A stretch of 64,000 nucleotides of DNA from Candidatus Coprenecus avistercoris (GCA_018712275.1 DVHI01000030.1:1-64000), one strand, 5' to 3'. Positions 51,871 through 61,886 are shown, counted from the first letter of the stretch. The notes: generated by a model from the sequence alone, not told the origin. A program made the numbers and translations.

Positions 51871-54191
51871 TATTTTCTGGACGTGCCCCTGCGGGGTGAG
51901 GGCTTCTTCTCTCCCGCGGATTCTATAATGGTGCGGCACTGTTCCTCTGTAAGCGAGGCGGGATCGGTACCGCGCGGTATCTTGTAATTGGCCCCGGCAT
52001 GCTTGATGTACGGGCCGAAACGGCCGTTGAGCACATATATGTCCGCCTCGGGGAAAGCCTTGATGTCCTTGTTCTTCTGCTGGGCCTCGTGCTCCTCGAT
52101 GAGATTCACGGCAGTATCCAGGGTGATAGTGTAGGGGTCCTGGCCGCGCTTCAGCGAGACGTATGCGGAACCGTACTTGACATATGGTCCGTACTTGCCC
52201 TTGGAGCAGGTAATGGTCTGGCCGTTATACTCACCCAGAGTCCTGGGGAGAACGAAGAGCCTGAGGGCGTCCTCCAGGGAGACGGACTCGATCAGCTGCC
52301 CCTTCTCCAGTCCGGTGATGCGCTTTTCGGGATCATCGTCCTCACCTATCTGCACCACCGAGCCGTAACGGCCCATACGGGCTATCACCGTCTTGCCGGT
52401 GGCAGGGTCAGTTCCGAGAACTTTGCGGGACTTCATGGGGGCACTCTCCTTCATGGTCTCCTCCACCCGCTCGTGGAAAGGCTTGTAGAAATCGGCCACA
52501 GTCTTGTTCCACACCAGCTTACCAGCAGCCACGCGGTCAAAGGCGGTCTCTACCTTGGCGGTGAAACCGTAGTCCATAATCGCGGGGAAGGTCTGCTCCA
52601 GAAAATCGGTCACCAGCACTCCTACATCCTCCGGGCAGAGACGGCCCTTCTCCGAGCCTGAAATCTCCTTCCTGGAGACGGAGGATATGCTGTCCCCCTT
52701 GAGAGTCAGGACAGTCACAGACCGCTCCTCTCCCTTACGGTCCTGACGGATGATGTAACCCCTCTGATGGAGGGTGGAGATGGTCGGAGCATAGGTCGAG
52801 GGACGCCCGATGCCCAGTTCCTCCATTTTCCTGACCAGCGATGCCTCGGAATAACGGGGAGGATGCGCTGTATATTTTTCCGAAGCCGTGATGCTGTCCC
52901 TGAGCATGCCGTCTCCAACGGACAGGGGCGGGAGAATCTTCTCCTCATCCCCAGTCGGCGAGTCATCGTCAGTAGATTCTATATATACTTTAAGGAATCC
53001 GTCGAAAAGAACTGTGGAGCCGGTCACGTCAAAATGCTCCTGTATCCCATCCCCGGCTATGGTGATGTCCGTTTTCTCCAGACGGGCATCAGCCATCTGC
53101 GATGCCACGGTCCTCTTCCATATCAGGCTGTAGAGCTTCTTCTCGGCGGCAGTTCCGGGTATGTCAGTGTTGGCGATATAAGTCGGACGGATGGCCTCGT
53201 GAGCCTCCTGAGCACCCTTCACACCTGTCTTGTACTGACGGGCCTTGTGGTACTCCGCTCCGAAATTCTCGGTAATCCATCCCTTGGCGGCGCCTATGGC
53301 GAGCTTCGAGAGAGTAGTCGAGTCGGTACGCATATAGGTGATGAATCCGGACTCATACAGATGCTGAGCTATGGACATCGTCTGGCTCACTGAGAAACCG
53401 CACTTGCGGGCAGCCTCCTGCTGAAGGGACGAGGTAGTGAATGGAGGGGCAGGACATCTGGACAATTCCTTCTTATCCACCGAGGCTACTGTAAAACGGC
53501 TGCCGCGGCATTTCTCCAGAAATGACTCAGCCTCCTCACGGGTATCGAAACGATGGTCCAGGACTCCGGAGACCTTGGCTTTCTTTCCGTTTTCAGGGAT
53601 GAATACACCTTCTATCCGGAAATACGGCCGCGGCTGGAACCCGGCTATCTCCCTCTCCCTCTCCACCACCAGGCGGAGGGCCACCGACTGCACGCGGCCG
53701 GCCGAGAGCGAGGGCTTGATCTTCTTCCACAGTATCGGTGAGAGCTCGAATCCCACGATACGGTCCAGGACCCTGCGGGCCTGCTGGGCCATGACGAGAT
53801 TCATGTCCACGTCACGGGGGGTCTCTATAGCATGCAGTATCGCGTCCCTTGTAATCTCGTGGAACACTATGCGGCGGGTTTTCTCCGGCTCCAGGCCCAG
53901 AGTCTCCCTCAGATGCCATGCAATCGCCTCTCCCTCACGGTCCTCATCGGATGCAAGCCAGACCACAGAGGCCTTGTCAGATGCCGCTTTCAGCTCCGAC
54001 ACCACTTTCTTCTTTTCAGGAGACACCTCGTACTGCGGGATGAAGCCGTGCTCAATGTCTATACCCAGATTTTTCTTGGCCAGATCACGGATGTGACCAT
54101 AGCTTGAACGCACTGTATAGTCCTTTCCCAATATTTTCTCGATGGTCTTCGCCTTTGCCGGCGACTCTACGATTACTAAATTCTCTACCAT
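51870..54191 (-). CDS. topA: DNA topoisomerase I
   Basis: A 773-aa type IA topoisomerase that removes negative supercoils. The TOPRIM domain (VIVESPAKAKTIEKILG at the N-terminus, SDEDREGEAIAWH near 85-97), the active-site Tyr286 in ITYMRTDST, and GRPSTYAPTISTL near 470 are present. The C-terminal region has repeated TopA-type strand units (MGRYGSVVQIG, KGKYGPYVKYG, NGRFGPYIKHAG) in place of classical four-Cys zinc fingers, as in other Bacteroidetes. It is led by a TTACTTTG element (54219-54212), one mismatch to the -7 consensus. Confidence 0.97.
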   Translation of the reverse strand: MVENLVIVESPAKAKTIEKILGKDYTVRSSYGHIRDLAKKNLGIDIEHGFIPQYEVSPEKKKVVSELKAASDKASVVWLASDEDREGEAIAWHLRETLGLEPEKTRRIVFHEITRDAILHAIETPRDVDMNLVMAQQARRVLDRIVGFELSPILWKKIKPSLSAGRVQSVALRLVVEREREIAGFQPRPYFRIEGVFIPENGKKAKVSGVLDHRFDTREEAESFLEKCRGSRFTVASVDKKELSRCPAPPFTTSSLQQEAARKCGFSVSQTMSIAQHLYESGFITYMRTDSTTLSKLAIGAAKGWITENFGAEYHKARQYKTGVKGAQEAHEAIRPTYIANTDIPGTAAEKKLYSLIWKRTVASQMADARLEKTDITIAGDGIQEHFDVTGSTVLFDGFLKVYIESTDDDSPTGDEEKILPPLSVGDGMLRDSITASEKYTAHPPRYSEASLVRKMEELGIGRPSTYAPTISTLHQRGYIIRQDRKGEERSVTVLTLKGDSISSVSRKEISGSEKGRLCPEDVGVLVTDFLEQTFPAIMDYGFTAKVETAFDRVAAGKLVWNKTVADFYKPFHERVEETMKESAPMKSRKVLGTDPATGKTVIARMGRYGSVVQIGEDDDPEKRITGLEKGQLIESVSLEDALRLFVLPRTLGEYNGQTITCSKGKYGPYVKYGSAYVSLKRGQDPYTITLDTAVNLIEEHEAQQKNKDIKAFPEADIYVLNGRFGPYIKHAGANYKIPRGTDPASLTEEQCRTIIESAGEKKPSPRRGTSRK

Positions 54192-54207
54192 ATCTCCGTT
54201 GAATGAA

Positions 54208-54238
54208 GTTGCAAAGTAAAGGATATTTTCTAACTTCG
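54208..54238 (+). promoter_or_regulatory. Promoter of the PBP1A gene
   Basis: GTTG (54208-54211), 19 bp, TAACTTCG (54231-54238), 20 nt before the ATG at 54259. Each box has one mismatch to TTTG and TAnnTTTG. It overlaps the minus-strand -7-like element of topA, so the two promoters face apart. Confidence 0.5.
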
Positions 54239-54258
54239 CATGAATTTATTTTGCAAAA

Positions 54259-56619
54259 ATGAAAGAGAAAACGAAGAGAAAATTAATAATCGCTATCTGG
54301 TGCGTAGTGTTCATCCCCGTCGGAGCACTCCTGCTGTTCATCACAGGAGTGGGTCTGTTCGCGGAAATCCCGTCCTTCGAGGAACTGGAGAACCCGAAGA
54401 CATACCTGGCCACTGAGCTCATCTCCGATGACGGCAAGCTGATAGGGACCTACCATATCGAGAACCGTACGCACATAGGATACAACGAACTGTCTCCCTA
54501 CATCGTATCCGCCGCCATAGCCACCGAGGACGTGCGTTTCTACAGACACTGCGGCATAGACTTCCGCAGTCTGGCCAGGGTAGGGGTCAAGACCATCCTC
54601 CTGGGCAATGCCCGCTCGGGCGGAGGAGGCAGCACCATCACACAGCAGCTGGCGAAGACCCTGTTCCCAAGGGAGGAAGCTACGGGCAAATTCCCGGGCG
54701 AGGCAGCTTTCAAACTGGTTGTCAGTAAATTCAAGGAGTGGATAACGGCCGTCAAGCTGGAACGCAACTACACCAAGAACGAGATCATGGCCATGTACAT
54801 GAACGCCATCTTCTTCGGCAGCAACTCCTACGGCATCAAGGCCGCGGCCAACACCTTCTTTAATAAGGAGCCCTATGAGCTCAACCTCCAGGAGAGCGCC
54901 GTGCTTGTCGGAGCCGTCAACAAACCCACCCGCTTCAACCCCGTGCTCAACTACGACCGCTCGATAGCCCGCCGCAACCACGTCATCAGCCAGATGAGCA
55001 AGTACGGCTTCATCTCCCAGGCCGACGCAGACTCCCTGATGGCCCTGCCCATAGTGCTGGACTACAACCAGCAGGACCACAATACCAGTCTGGCCCCGTA
55101 TTTCCGCGACATGCTCCGCAAGTACATGAGCGCGTCAGAGCCCGACAGAAAGAACTACTATTTCGCGGAGGACTACAGCGCTGACCTGTACCTGTGGGAG
55201 AACGACCCCCTCTACGGCTGGCTCAACAAGAATTTCAAGCCCGACGGCAGCCGCTACAGCCTGGACAAGGACGGACTTACCATCTATACCACCATCAACT
55301 CCACCATGCAGCGCTATGCCGAGGAGGCCGTGACACAACATCTGAGCACGGACCTGCAGCCTGCCTTCTTCCAGGATCTGGCGGACAATCCCAACCCTCC
55401 TTTCGCAAAGGAAGTGCCCCTCGAGCTGACCGGGACCGTCATGGCACAGGCCCGCCGATGGAGCGACCGGTACCGGGAGATGCGTGCCGACGGTATCTCC
55501 GAGAAGGAGATTGACCGCGTCTTCCGCGAGGAGAAAACCGAGATGAGGATATTCTCATGGAAAAAGCCCGGATACATCGACACCGTCATGACGCCGGACG
55601 ACTCCATCCGCTACTACAAGTCCATCCTGAGAGCCTCGCTGATAGCTATGGAGCCCTCCACAGGCCACATCAGGGCCTACATCGGAGGTCCTGACTACCG
55701 CTACTTCAAGTATGACAACGCCAGACAGGGCAAGCGCCAGGTAGGTTCGACCATCAAGCCGTTCCTCTACACCCTGGCCATGCAGGAGGGATACTACCCC
55801 TGTGACAAGGTGCTTAACGTACCCCAGACCTTCGTTCTTGCCGACACCACATGGACTCCGGAAAGCGAGGACCGCATAGAGTTCATAGGCAAGGAAGTGA
55901 CGCTCAAATGGGGCCTCACCCGAAGCAGCAACAACATCTCCGCCTACCTGATGCGCCAGTTCGGTCCGACCGCTATGGTAGAGATGTGCCGCAAGCTGGG
56001 CATCACCTCATATCTTGCCCCCTACCCCTCGTTGTGCCTGGGACCGGCCGACATCACCCTGATGGAGATGGTGGGTGCCTACAACACCTATCCGAGCCGC
56101 GGCGTACACATCGACCCGCTTTTCGTCACCCGCATCGAGGACAGCGAGGGCAACGTACTGGGTACCTTCAGTCCCCGCAAGAGGGAGGCCATAAGTGAGG
56201 CCACCGCCTATCTGATGGTCAATCTCATGGAAGGAGTCGTCAACGAGGGCTCAGGTGCCCGCCTGCGCTGGCGCTACGGCCTTGAAGGGCCCATAGCCGG
56301 CAAGACCGGTACCACCAACGACAAATCCGACGGATGGTTCATAGGCTACACTCCCAGTCTTACCGCAGGTGTCTGGGTAGGAGCCGAGGACCGCCAGGTA
56401 CACTTCGAAAGTATGTCCCTCGGACAGGGAGCCAACACCGCCCTGCCCATCTGGGGACTGTTCATGCAGAAGGTCCTTTCCGACGGCACTCTGGGAGTGA
56501 GGCCGGAGGACCGCTTCATAGCTCCTCCTGGAGTGCATTTCAATACCGACTGCGACGGAAGTGACGACGACACGGTAGAGGATACGCACCAGGATGAGAA
56601 TTCATTCTTCAATATGTAG
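54259..56619 (+). CDS. mrcA: Bifunctional penicillin-binding protein 1A (GT51 + transpeptidase)
   Basis: A 786-aa inner-membrane enzyme for peptidoglycan polymerisation and cross-linking. One N-terminal membrane helix (about 8-33), GT51 domain with catalytic E90 (ATEDVRFYRHCGID) and GGSTITQQLAK near 119, then the transpeptidase with S497-T-I-K500, S556-S-N558 and K682-T-G684. It ends with an acidic tail. The ddl gene follows after 24 nt; a cell-wall pair in one transcript. Confidence 0.96.
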   Translation: MKEKTKRKLIIAIWCVVFIPVGALLLFITGVGLFAEIPSFEELENPKTYLATELISDDGKLIGTYHIENRTHIGYNELSPYIVSAAIATEDVRFYRHCGIDFRSLARVGVKTILLGNARSGGGGSTITQQLAKTLFPREEATGKFPGEAAFKLVVSKFKEWITAVKLERNYTKNEIMAMYMNAIFFGSNSYGIKAAANTFFNKEPYELNLQESAVLVGAVNKPTRFNPVLNYDRSIARRNHVISQMSKYGFISQADADSLMALPIVLDYNQQDHNTSLAPYFRDMLRKYMSASEPDRKNYYFAEDYSADLYLWENDPLYGWLNKNFKPDGSRYSLDKDGLTIYTTINSTMQRYAEEAVTQHLSTDLQPAFFQDLADNPNPPFAKEVPLELTGTVMAQARRWSDRYREMRADGISEKEIDRVFREEKTEMRIFSWKKPGYIDTVMTPDDSIRYYKSILRASLIAMEPSTGHIRAYIGGPDYRYFKYDNARQGKRQVGSTIKPFLYTLAMQEGYYPCDKVLNVPQTFVLADTTWTPESEDRIEFIGKEVTLKWGLTRSSNNISAYLMRQFGPTAMVEMCRKLGITSYLAPYPSLCLGPADITLMEMVGAYNTYPSRGVHIDPLFVTRIEDSEGNVLGTFSPRKREAISEATAYLMVNLMEGVVNEGSGARLRWRYGLEGPIAGKTGTTNDKSDGWFIGYTPSLTAGVWVGAEDRQVHFESMSLGQGANTALPIWGLFMQKVLSDGTLGVRPEDRFIAPPGVHFNTDCDGSDDDTVEDTHQDENSFFNM

Positions 56620-56643
56620 TCAACCCTAATCCTCAATTACACT

Positions 56644-57651
56644 ATGAGACCTGTCAATGATCAGATTCTGGCTGTAGTATACGGAGGCTACTCCTCAGAA
56701 GTCGAAATCTCCGTCAAGAGCGGCAAAAGTGTCGCCCGTTGGCTGCGCAACGCCGGCCGGAATGTATATGAAGTGCTGCTCAGCCTCGACGGATGGTGGG
56801 CCATCACCCCCTCCGGAGACGGAACGGAACGCAAATGGCCGATAGACCGCAATGACTTCTCATTCACGCCTGATGGAGGAGAGAAGATATGCTTTGACAA
56901 GGTCTTCATCATCATTCACGGCGACCCCGGCGAGAACGGCCGCCTGCAAGCCTATTTCGAGATGCTCAGCATCGCATACGTGGGTTGTTCATCCCAATGC
57001 GCCACCATCGCATTCGACAAGTACGCCTGCAAGTCATACCTCAGGGACAGCGGCACATTTCTGGCCAGGGACATCATGCTGCGCAGGAATGAGCCCTACA
57101 GACCAGAGGACATCATAGCAAGGACAGGACTGCCGGCCTTCGTAAAACCGTGCGGAGGAGGTTCCAGCTTCGGAGTGACCAAAATCCGCAGCACAGAGGA
57201 ACTTGACGGCGCACTGCGTACAGCTTTCTCCGAGAGTGACACGGTCATCATAGAGCAATGCCTATACGGCAGGGAAATAGACTGTGCTGTCTACGAGGAC
57301 AGTCTCGGTCCGCACGCACTGCCCTTGATAGAGATTATCCCCCGTAACGAGTTTTTCGACTACGATGCCAAATACAATGGGGCCAGCAGCGAACTCTGTC
57401 CCGCACCTCTCCCCGCAGAGGACCGGACAGTCATCCAGAACGAGGCCGTGAGGATTTTCCGGCGCCTCGGATGCAAAGGCCTGGTGCGCATGGATTTCAT
57501 CTATGGACCCGACAACCGCCCGTACTTCCTGGAAGTCAATCCCAATCCGGGCATGACCGAATCCAGCCTGGTACCCCAGATGGTCCGGGCCGCCGGAATG
57601 ACCATGGAGGATTTTCTCACAGGACTGATAGACCGTGCCGGGGAGGACTAG
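56644..57651 (+). CDS. ddl: D-alanine--D-alanine ligase
   Basis: A 335-aa ATP-grasp enzyme making the D-Ala-D-Ala dipeptide for peptidoglycan. N-terminal VVYGGYSSEVEISVKSG, the central IIIHGDPGENGRLQAYFE, KPCGGGSSFGVTKI (ATP binding) and FLEVNPNPGMTESSLVPQM (metal and substrate) are all typical. It is in the same transcript as PBP1A and is followed after 3 nt by prmC. Confidence 0.96.
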   Translation: MRPVNDQILAVVYGGYSSEVEISVKSGKSVARWLRNAGRNVYEVLLSLDGWWAITPSGDGTERKWPIDRNDFSFTPDGGEKICFDKVFIIIHGDPGENGRLQAYFEMLSIAYVGCSSQCATIAFDKYACKSYLRDSGTFLARDIMLRRNEPYRPEDIIARTGLPAFVKPCGGGSSFGVTKIRSTEELDGALRTAFSESDTVIIEQCLYGREIDCAVYEDSLGPHALPLIEIIPRNEFFDYDAKYNGASSELCPAPLPAEDRTVIQNEAVRIFRRLGCKGLVRMDFIYGPDNRPYFLEVNPNPGMTESSLVPQMVRAAGMTMEDFLTGLIDRAGED

Positions 57652-57654
57652 TCC

Positions 57655-58566
57655 ATGACCAGAAAAGAATTCGTCACCAAAGCTACCGGGAGTCTGGCCG
57701 CACAGTATGCCCCCGGCGAGGCAAAAGCCATATCTATACGCATACTTTCCCACTTTCTGGGACTGTCCGAATACGAATATTCCGTAGAGCCTGACGTGGT
57801 AATTCCCAAACCGGACCTGGTCCGGGTTCAGGAAGCACTGGAAGAGCTGGCGGCAGACAGGCCGGTACAGTACGTCATCGGAGAGGAGAGCTTCGAGGGA
57901 CATATTTTCCGGGTCAACGAGTCGGTACTTATTCCCCGCCCAGAGACAGCCCAGCTCTGCCGCCTCGCTGCTGCTGCCCTGCGCAGCTCCGGGGAAGTAC
58001 GCGAGCCCCGCATACTCGATGCCGGAACCGGCTCAGGCTGTATCGCATGGACTCTCGCAGCAGCTTTCCCAAAAGCCGCTGTAATGGCCTTTGATGTGAG
58101 CGAGGCAGCCTTGAATATAGCCCGCAACCAGAAAGTCTGGCTGGATGAGGCCGGACGCCAGCCGGTACCGGAGTCCCCTGTATTTTTCCGTGCTGATATT
58201 CTCGAGGGGCCTCCTGGCGAAAAAGACGGCTCTGACATGCCAAATCTCGAGGAACTGGATCTGTTGATATCCAATCCCCCGTATGTCTGCGAGTCCGAGA
58301 AAGACTTCATGGCGCCCAACGTACTGGATTACGAGCCGGATGAGGCGCTGTTCGTCCCGGACAACGACCCGCTGCGCTTCTACAGGGCCCTGGCGGGATG
58401 GGCCGAGGCACTGGTCCGTCTGGGAGGACAATGTTTCTTCGAGATAAATGAGGCCTTCGGCCCCCAGGTCAGGGAGCTCTTCGAAAGCCGCGGTTTCAGC
58501 GATGTAGAGATACTTCAGGACTTCCACGGCAAAGACAGGTTTGTTTCTTTCACAAAATGGTTTTAA
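57655..58566 (+). CDS. prmC: Release factor glutamine methyltransferase PrmC
   Basis: A 303-aa SAM-dependent methyltransferase that modifies the GGQ Gln of release factors. The N-terminal helical domain is followed by PRPETAQLC near 98, the SAM-binding LDAGTGSGCIAW near 121 and the catalytic N207-P-P-Y210. It is slightly longer than usual because of an insert near 175-195. The promoter of the next gene is inside its 3' end. Confidence 0.95.
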   Translation: MTRKEFVTKATGSLAAQYAPGEAKAISIRILSHFLGLSEYEYSVEPDVVIPKPDLVRVQEALEELAADRPVQYVIGEESFEGHIFRVNESVLIPRPETAQLCRLAAAALRSSGEVREPRILDAGTGSGCIAWTLAAAFPKAAVMAFDVSEAALNIARNQKVWLDEAGRQPVPESPVFFRADILEGPPGEKDGSDMPNLEELDLLISNPPYVCESEKDFMAPNVLDYEPDEALFVPDNDPLRFYRALAGWAEALVRLGGQCFFEINEAFGPQVRELFESRGFSDVEILQDFHGKDRFVSFTKWF

Positions 58567-58571
58567 ATTTG
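58540..58571 (+). promoter_or_regulatory. Promoter of the NMT1-SpoIIE-STAS operon
   Basis: TTTG (58540-58543), 20 bp, TAAATTTG (58564-58571): a perfect consensus that sits in the last codons of prmC. Only 5 nt separate it from the ATG at 58577, so the mRNA should begin at or next to the start codon. Confidence 0.8.
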
Positions 58572-58576
58572 TGGGG

Positions 58577-59545
58577 ATGAGAAAACTCCTGCTCATATCC
58601 GCTGCAGCCATGCTGCTAATGTGCGCGTCCTTCCCTACTGCTTCAGCACAGCAGAAGGATTCTGTCACCGTCATGCTTCAGTGGGTGCCCCAGTGCCAGT
58701 TCGCCGGCATGATCATGGCCTACTGGAACGGCTTCTACGAGGAAGCCGGGCTGGAAGTGGAACTCTATTACGGCTCCGAGTCCTATTCAAGCACCGATGC
58801 TCTCAGGGAGGGATATGCGGACATTATCACGACCATGCTCGTGGACGCTCTGATAGTCCGTGACATGGGCATCCCTATAGTCAACATACTCCAGACCTCG
58901 GAAACCAACTCCACCATGATCATATCCCACACTCCCGTCAGAAATGCCAAGGACCTCAACGGCATGCGGATCGGACGTTGGACAAGCGGATTCTTCGACA
59001 CAGCCCTGTGCTTCACCTACTACAACTCCCTGAATGTAGAGTGGGTTCCATTCCTCTCCAACATCTATCCTTTCGCTGCAGGAGCGGTGGACGCCATGGT
59101 GGCCACCGAATACAACGAATACTATCAGATCCAGATGGCCGGCATAGATGTCTGCGAGGACAACATCATCTACCTCCGGGACGAGGGTTTCGACATCCCA
59201 GAGGACGGAGTCTACACCACCGAGGAATACTACAGCTCCCACAGGGACATCGTGGAGCGCTTCGTAGAGGCCACACGCCGCGGATGGGACTGGGTCCGCA
59301 AGCCGGAGAACTTCCTCGAGACAGTAAACACCATAGTTGACATCATGAGGGAGGACAACATCCCCTCCAGCATAGCCAACCAGACATACATGCTCCGGAC
59401 CGTCTTGAAACTCCAGCAGGACAAGGACGGCAAGGAGGTCCCGTACCACCTGGACAAGTCCCGCTTCGACTCCGCGGTCAGGATGCTGCTGGAGAACAAT
59501 CTCATTCTCTCACCCGTCGAATATTCTGATTTTGTAAGGCCATGA
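58577..59545 (+). CDS. NMT1/THI5-like periplasmic substrate-binding protein (orphan)
   Basis: A 322-aa exported protein (signal peptide about 1-24, TASA-QQ). It belongs to the NMT1/ThiY/SsuA-like type II solute-binding proteins: VMLQWVPQCQFAGMIMAYWNGFYEEAGLEVEL at the mature N-terminus, GYADIITTMLVDALIVRDMGIPIVNI and LNGMRIGRW. Usual ligands are thiamine precursors, taurine, nitrate or riboflavin-like compounds. No permease or ATPase gene is nearby; instead its stop overlaps the start of a membrane phosphatase (ATGA). A role as ligand-binding subunit of that receptor is inferred from coupling. The ATG at 58577 opens the signal peptide. Confidence 0.88.
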   Translation: MRKLLLISAAAMLLMCASFPTASAQQKDSVTVMLQWVPQCQFAGMIMAYWNGFYEEAGLEVELYYGSESYSSTDALREGYADIITTMLVDALIVRDMGIPIVNILQTSETNSTMIISHTPVRNAKDLNGMRIGRWTSGFFDTALCFTYYNSLNVEWVPFLSNIYPFAAGAVDAMVATEYNEYYQIQMAGIDVCEDNIIYLRDEGFDIPEDGVYTTEEYYSSHRDIVERFVEATRRGWDWVRKPENFLETVNTIVDIMREDNIPSSIANQTYMLRTVLKLQQDKDGKEVPYHLDKSRFDSAVRMLLENNLILSPVEYSDFVRP

Positions 59546-61884
59546 GAGTATTCCGCAGATTCTCCACCCGCATCAGCCTGTACGTCATCCTGCTGACGGC
59601 AGCCCTCTTCCTGACGGCCTCGGTAACGGTGTACAAGATCAATTACGACTCCGTGCGCAAGGAGGCCGTCACCAATGCCTTCAGCCAGCTCCGGGCGCTC
59701 AACCTCGAGATGGAAAATGTACTCAGCTCAGTCGCATCGGCCATAGACAACATGGTTCCCAGGACCGAGATAATGGCCGTAGAAAACAGAGACACCTCCG
59801 ACTTCCTCCTCCTCCTGAAAGACATTCTTAGAAATACCCCGCAGCTCAAGGACATAGCCATAGCCCTGGAGCCATACTACTACCGCCATCAGAAGCAGTT
59901 CGCCGCCTACTCCATCAACGAAGGCGACACCATAAAGTCGATGATGCTCACCGACCCGCTCTACACATATCCCTACTACGACTGGTATGTCATCCCCAGG
60001 TGCACTGACAGCACTTACTGGACCGACCCCTACATAGACCGGGTCTGGGGCCACCTGTCCATGTGCTCCTACACGGCGCCCCTGCATGACGGGGACGGGA
60101 AGTTCATAGGAGTCATCTGCGCCAGCATCGAGACGCAGTGGCTGACAAGCAAGATCGACAATATCCGGCTCTACGACCATTCCTACAACTTCATCATCGG
60201 CAAGGCCGCCGGATACATCGTACACCCCGACAACAGCCTTATCATCAACGAGACGATTTTCTCCTACGCCCTCCAGACCGGCAACACGGCCCTCGCCGAG
60301 GCCGGCAGGAGAATGATCGCCGGCGAGACAGGCATGAGCGAGCTCAGCATCAACGGCAGCCCGGGCATCATCTTCTTCACCTCCGTACCGTCGAACAACT
60401 GGAGCATCGCCGCCATCTGCCCCGAAAGCGACATCTTCGCAGGGGCCTACCGGACACTTCTCATCATGCTCGTAATAGCCCTTCTCTCCATCATCATCAT
60501 GGCCGTTACCGTGAGCCTGACGGTCCGCAAGGCCACCGCTCCCCTAGCCACTCTCGCAGCCTCCGCCGACAGGATAGCGGAGGGGGACTTCAATTCCGCC
60601 ATGCCCCACTTCCATGGTGAGGACGAGATAGGACGCCTGTGCCGCTCCTTCTCATCCATGCAGCAGTCCCTGTCCTCCTACATGGACAGGCTGCAGCGCA
60701 CCACCGCCGCAAAGCAGAGGATAGAGAGCGAGCTGAGCATCGCCCGCGAGATACAGATGGGCATGGTGCCCAAGACCTTCCCTCCCTATCCGGAGAGGGA
60801 CGACATCGACATCTACGCCGTCCTCTATCCCGCCAAGGAGATAGGCGGCGACCTGTATGACTTCTTCATCAAGGACGGCCACCTGTTCTTCGCCATCGGC
60901 GACGTATCGGGCAAGGGTGTGCCGGCATCCCTGCTGATGGCCGTGACCAGAAGCCATTTCCGTTCGGTAGCCTCCGCCCTGAAGGACCCCGTCAGGATCA
61001 TTGAGTCCATGAACCGGGCACTGGCCGACACCAACGAGGCGAATATGTTCGTGACCATCTTCTGCGGCATACTCGACCTGAGCTCAGGAGCCCTGGCCTA
61101 CTCCAACGCCGGTCACAATCCTCCCCTGCTCCTGTCTTCCCAGGGAGAGGTGACCATGATGAATCCCGATCCCAACCTGCCCATAGGCCTGTTCAAGGAC
61201 TTCGGATATACCGGCGGAAAGATTACCATCCAGGCCGGCACCACCCTTCTGCTCTACACCGACGGTCTCACCGAAGCCGAGAATCCGGACAGCCGGCTCT
61301 ACGGCGAGCAGCGCCTGACGGAGACCCTGGAAGCCATGAAAGGCAAGTCCGCCCAGGATATCGTACTCGGTATCTACACCGATGCGCAGGACCACGTACA
61401 GAGCGCCGTGCAGAGCGACGACATGACCATCATGGCCATCCAGTACAGGGGCACGGACACCGTCTCCGGTCCCGACAGGCGCATCCTGACCCTGAGCAAC
61501 AAGGTGTCCGAGCTCGAGAAACTCACCCTGTTCATCGACGACGTATGCAAAAGCGCCGGAGTGGACAGTGCCACGGCCATGAGCATCAACCTGGCCATGG
61601 AGGAAGCCGTATCCAACATCATCTTCTACGCCTATCCCGGCGGAGAGACAGAGCACACCATAACAGTGCGGTACGCCAGGAAGGACCATGAGCTCCACTT
61701 CGACATCTACGACCGCGGAGTACCCTTCGACCCCACGGCCAGGGCTGAAGCCGACGTGAGCCTCAGCGCAGAGGAACGAAAGATCGGAGGCCTGGGCATC
61801 TTCCTGGTAAAACAGATTATGGACTGCGTGGAATACGAGCGGAGGGGAGATGAGAATATATTGAAATTAACTAAAATAATCTGA
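59542..61884 (+). CDS. Cache-HAMP-SpoIIE phosphatase fused to RsbW-like kinase
   Basis: A 780-aa inner-membrane signalling protein. TM1 about 11-30; periplasmic Cache-like sensor 35-300 (WYVIPRCTDSTYWTDPYID); TM2 about 304-327; HAMP 328-376; SpoIIE/PP2C phosphatase about 425-640 with D437 (GGDLYD), D454 (GDVSGKG), D574 (DGLTEAE) and D627 (SDDMT) at the usual metal-binding spacing; and a HATPase_c_2 (RsbW-like) domain about 655-780 with E687/E688 and N692, D724, and G749-G-L-G752. Both catalytic parts look intact. It would both phosphorylate and dephosphorylate the STAS protein encoded next. Translationally coupled to the binding protein upstream. Confidence 0.9.
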   Translation: MRVFRRFSTRISLYVILLTAALFLTASVTVYKINYDSVRKEAVTNAFSQLRALNLEMENVLSSVASAIDNMVPRTEIMAVENRDTSDFLLLLKDILRNTPQLKDIAIALEPYYYRHQKQFAAYSINEGDTIKSMMLTDPLYTYPYYDWYVIPRCTDSTYWTDPYIDRVWGHLSMCSYTAPLHDGDGKFIGVICASIETQWLTSKIDNIRLYDHSYNFIIGKAAGYIVHPDNSLIINETIFSYALQTGNTALAEAGRRMIAGETGMSELSINGSPGIIFFTSVPSNNWSIAAICPESDIFAGAYRTLLIMLVIALLSIIIMAVTVSLTVRKATAPLATLAASADRIAEGDFNSAMPHFHGEDEIGRLCRSFSSMQQSLSSYMDRLQRTTAAKQRIESELSIAREIQMGMVPKTFPPYPERDDIDIYAVLYPAKEIGGDLYDFFIKDGHLFFAIGDVSGKGVPASLLMAVTRSHFRSVASALKDPVRIIESMNRALADTNEANMFVTIFCGILDLSSGALAYSNAGHNPPLLLSSQGEVTMMNPDPNLPIGLFKDFGYTGGKITIQAGTTLLLYTDGLTEAENPDSRLYGEQRLTETLEAMKGKSAQDIVLGIYTDAQDHVQSAVQSDDMTIMAIQYRGTDTVSGPDRRILTLSNKVSELEKLTLFIDDVCKSAGVDSATAMSINLAMEEAVSNIIFYAYPGGETEHTITVRYARKDHELHFDIYDRGVPFDPTARAEADVSLSAEERKIGGLGIFLVKQIMDCVEYERRGDENILKLTKII

Positions 61885-61886
61885 AT

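Noticed and set aside
54212..54219. Strong promoter for topA
   Set aside because: TTACTTTG differs from TAnnTTTG at its second base and has no -33 box at the right distance, so I mention it only within the topA entry.
58577..59545. Thiamine or taurine ABC transporter operon, possibly with a TPP riboswitch
   Set aside because: No permease or ATPase follows, and the promoter leaves at most a few nucleotides of leader, so there is no room for a riboswitch.
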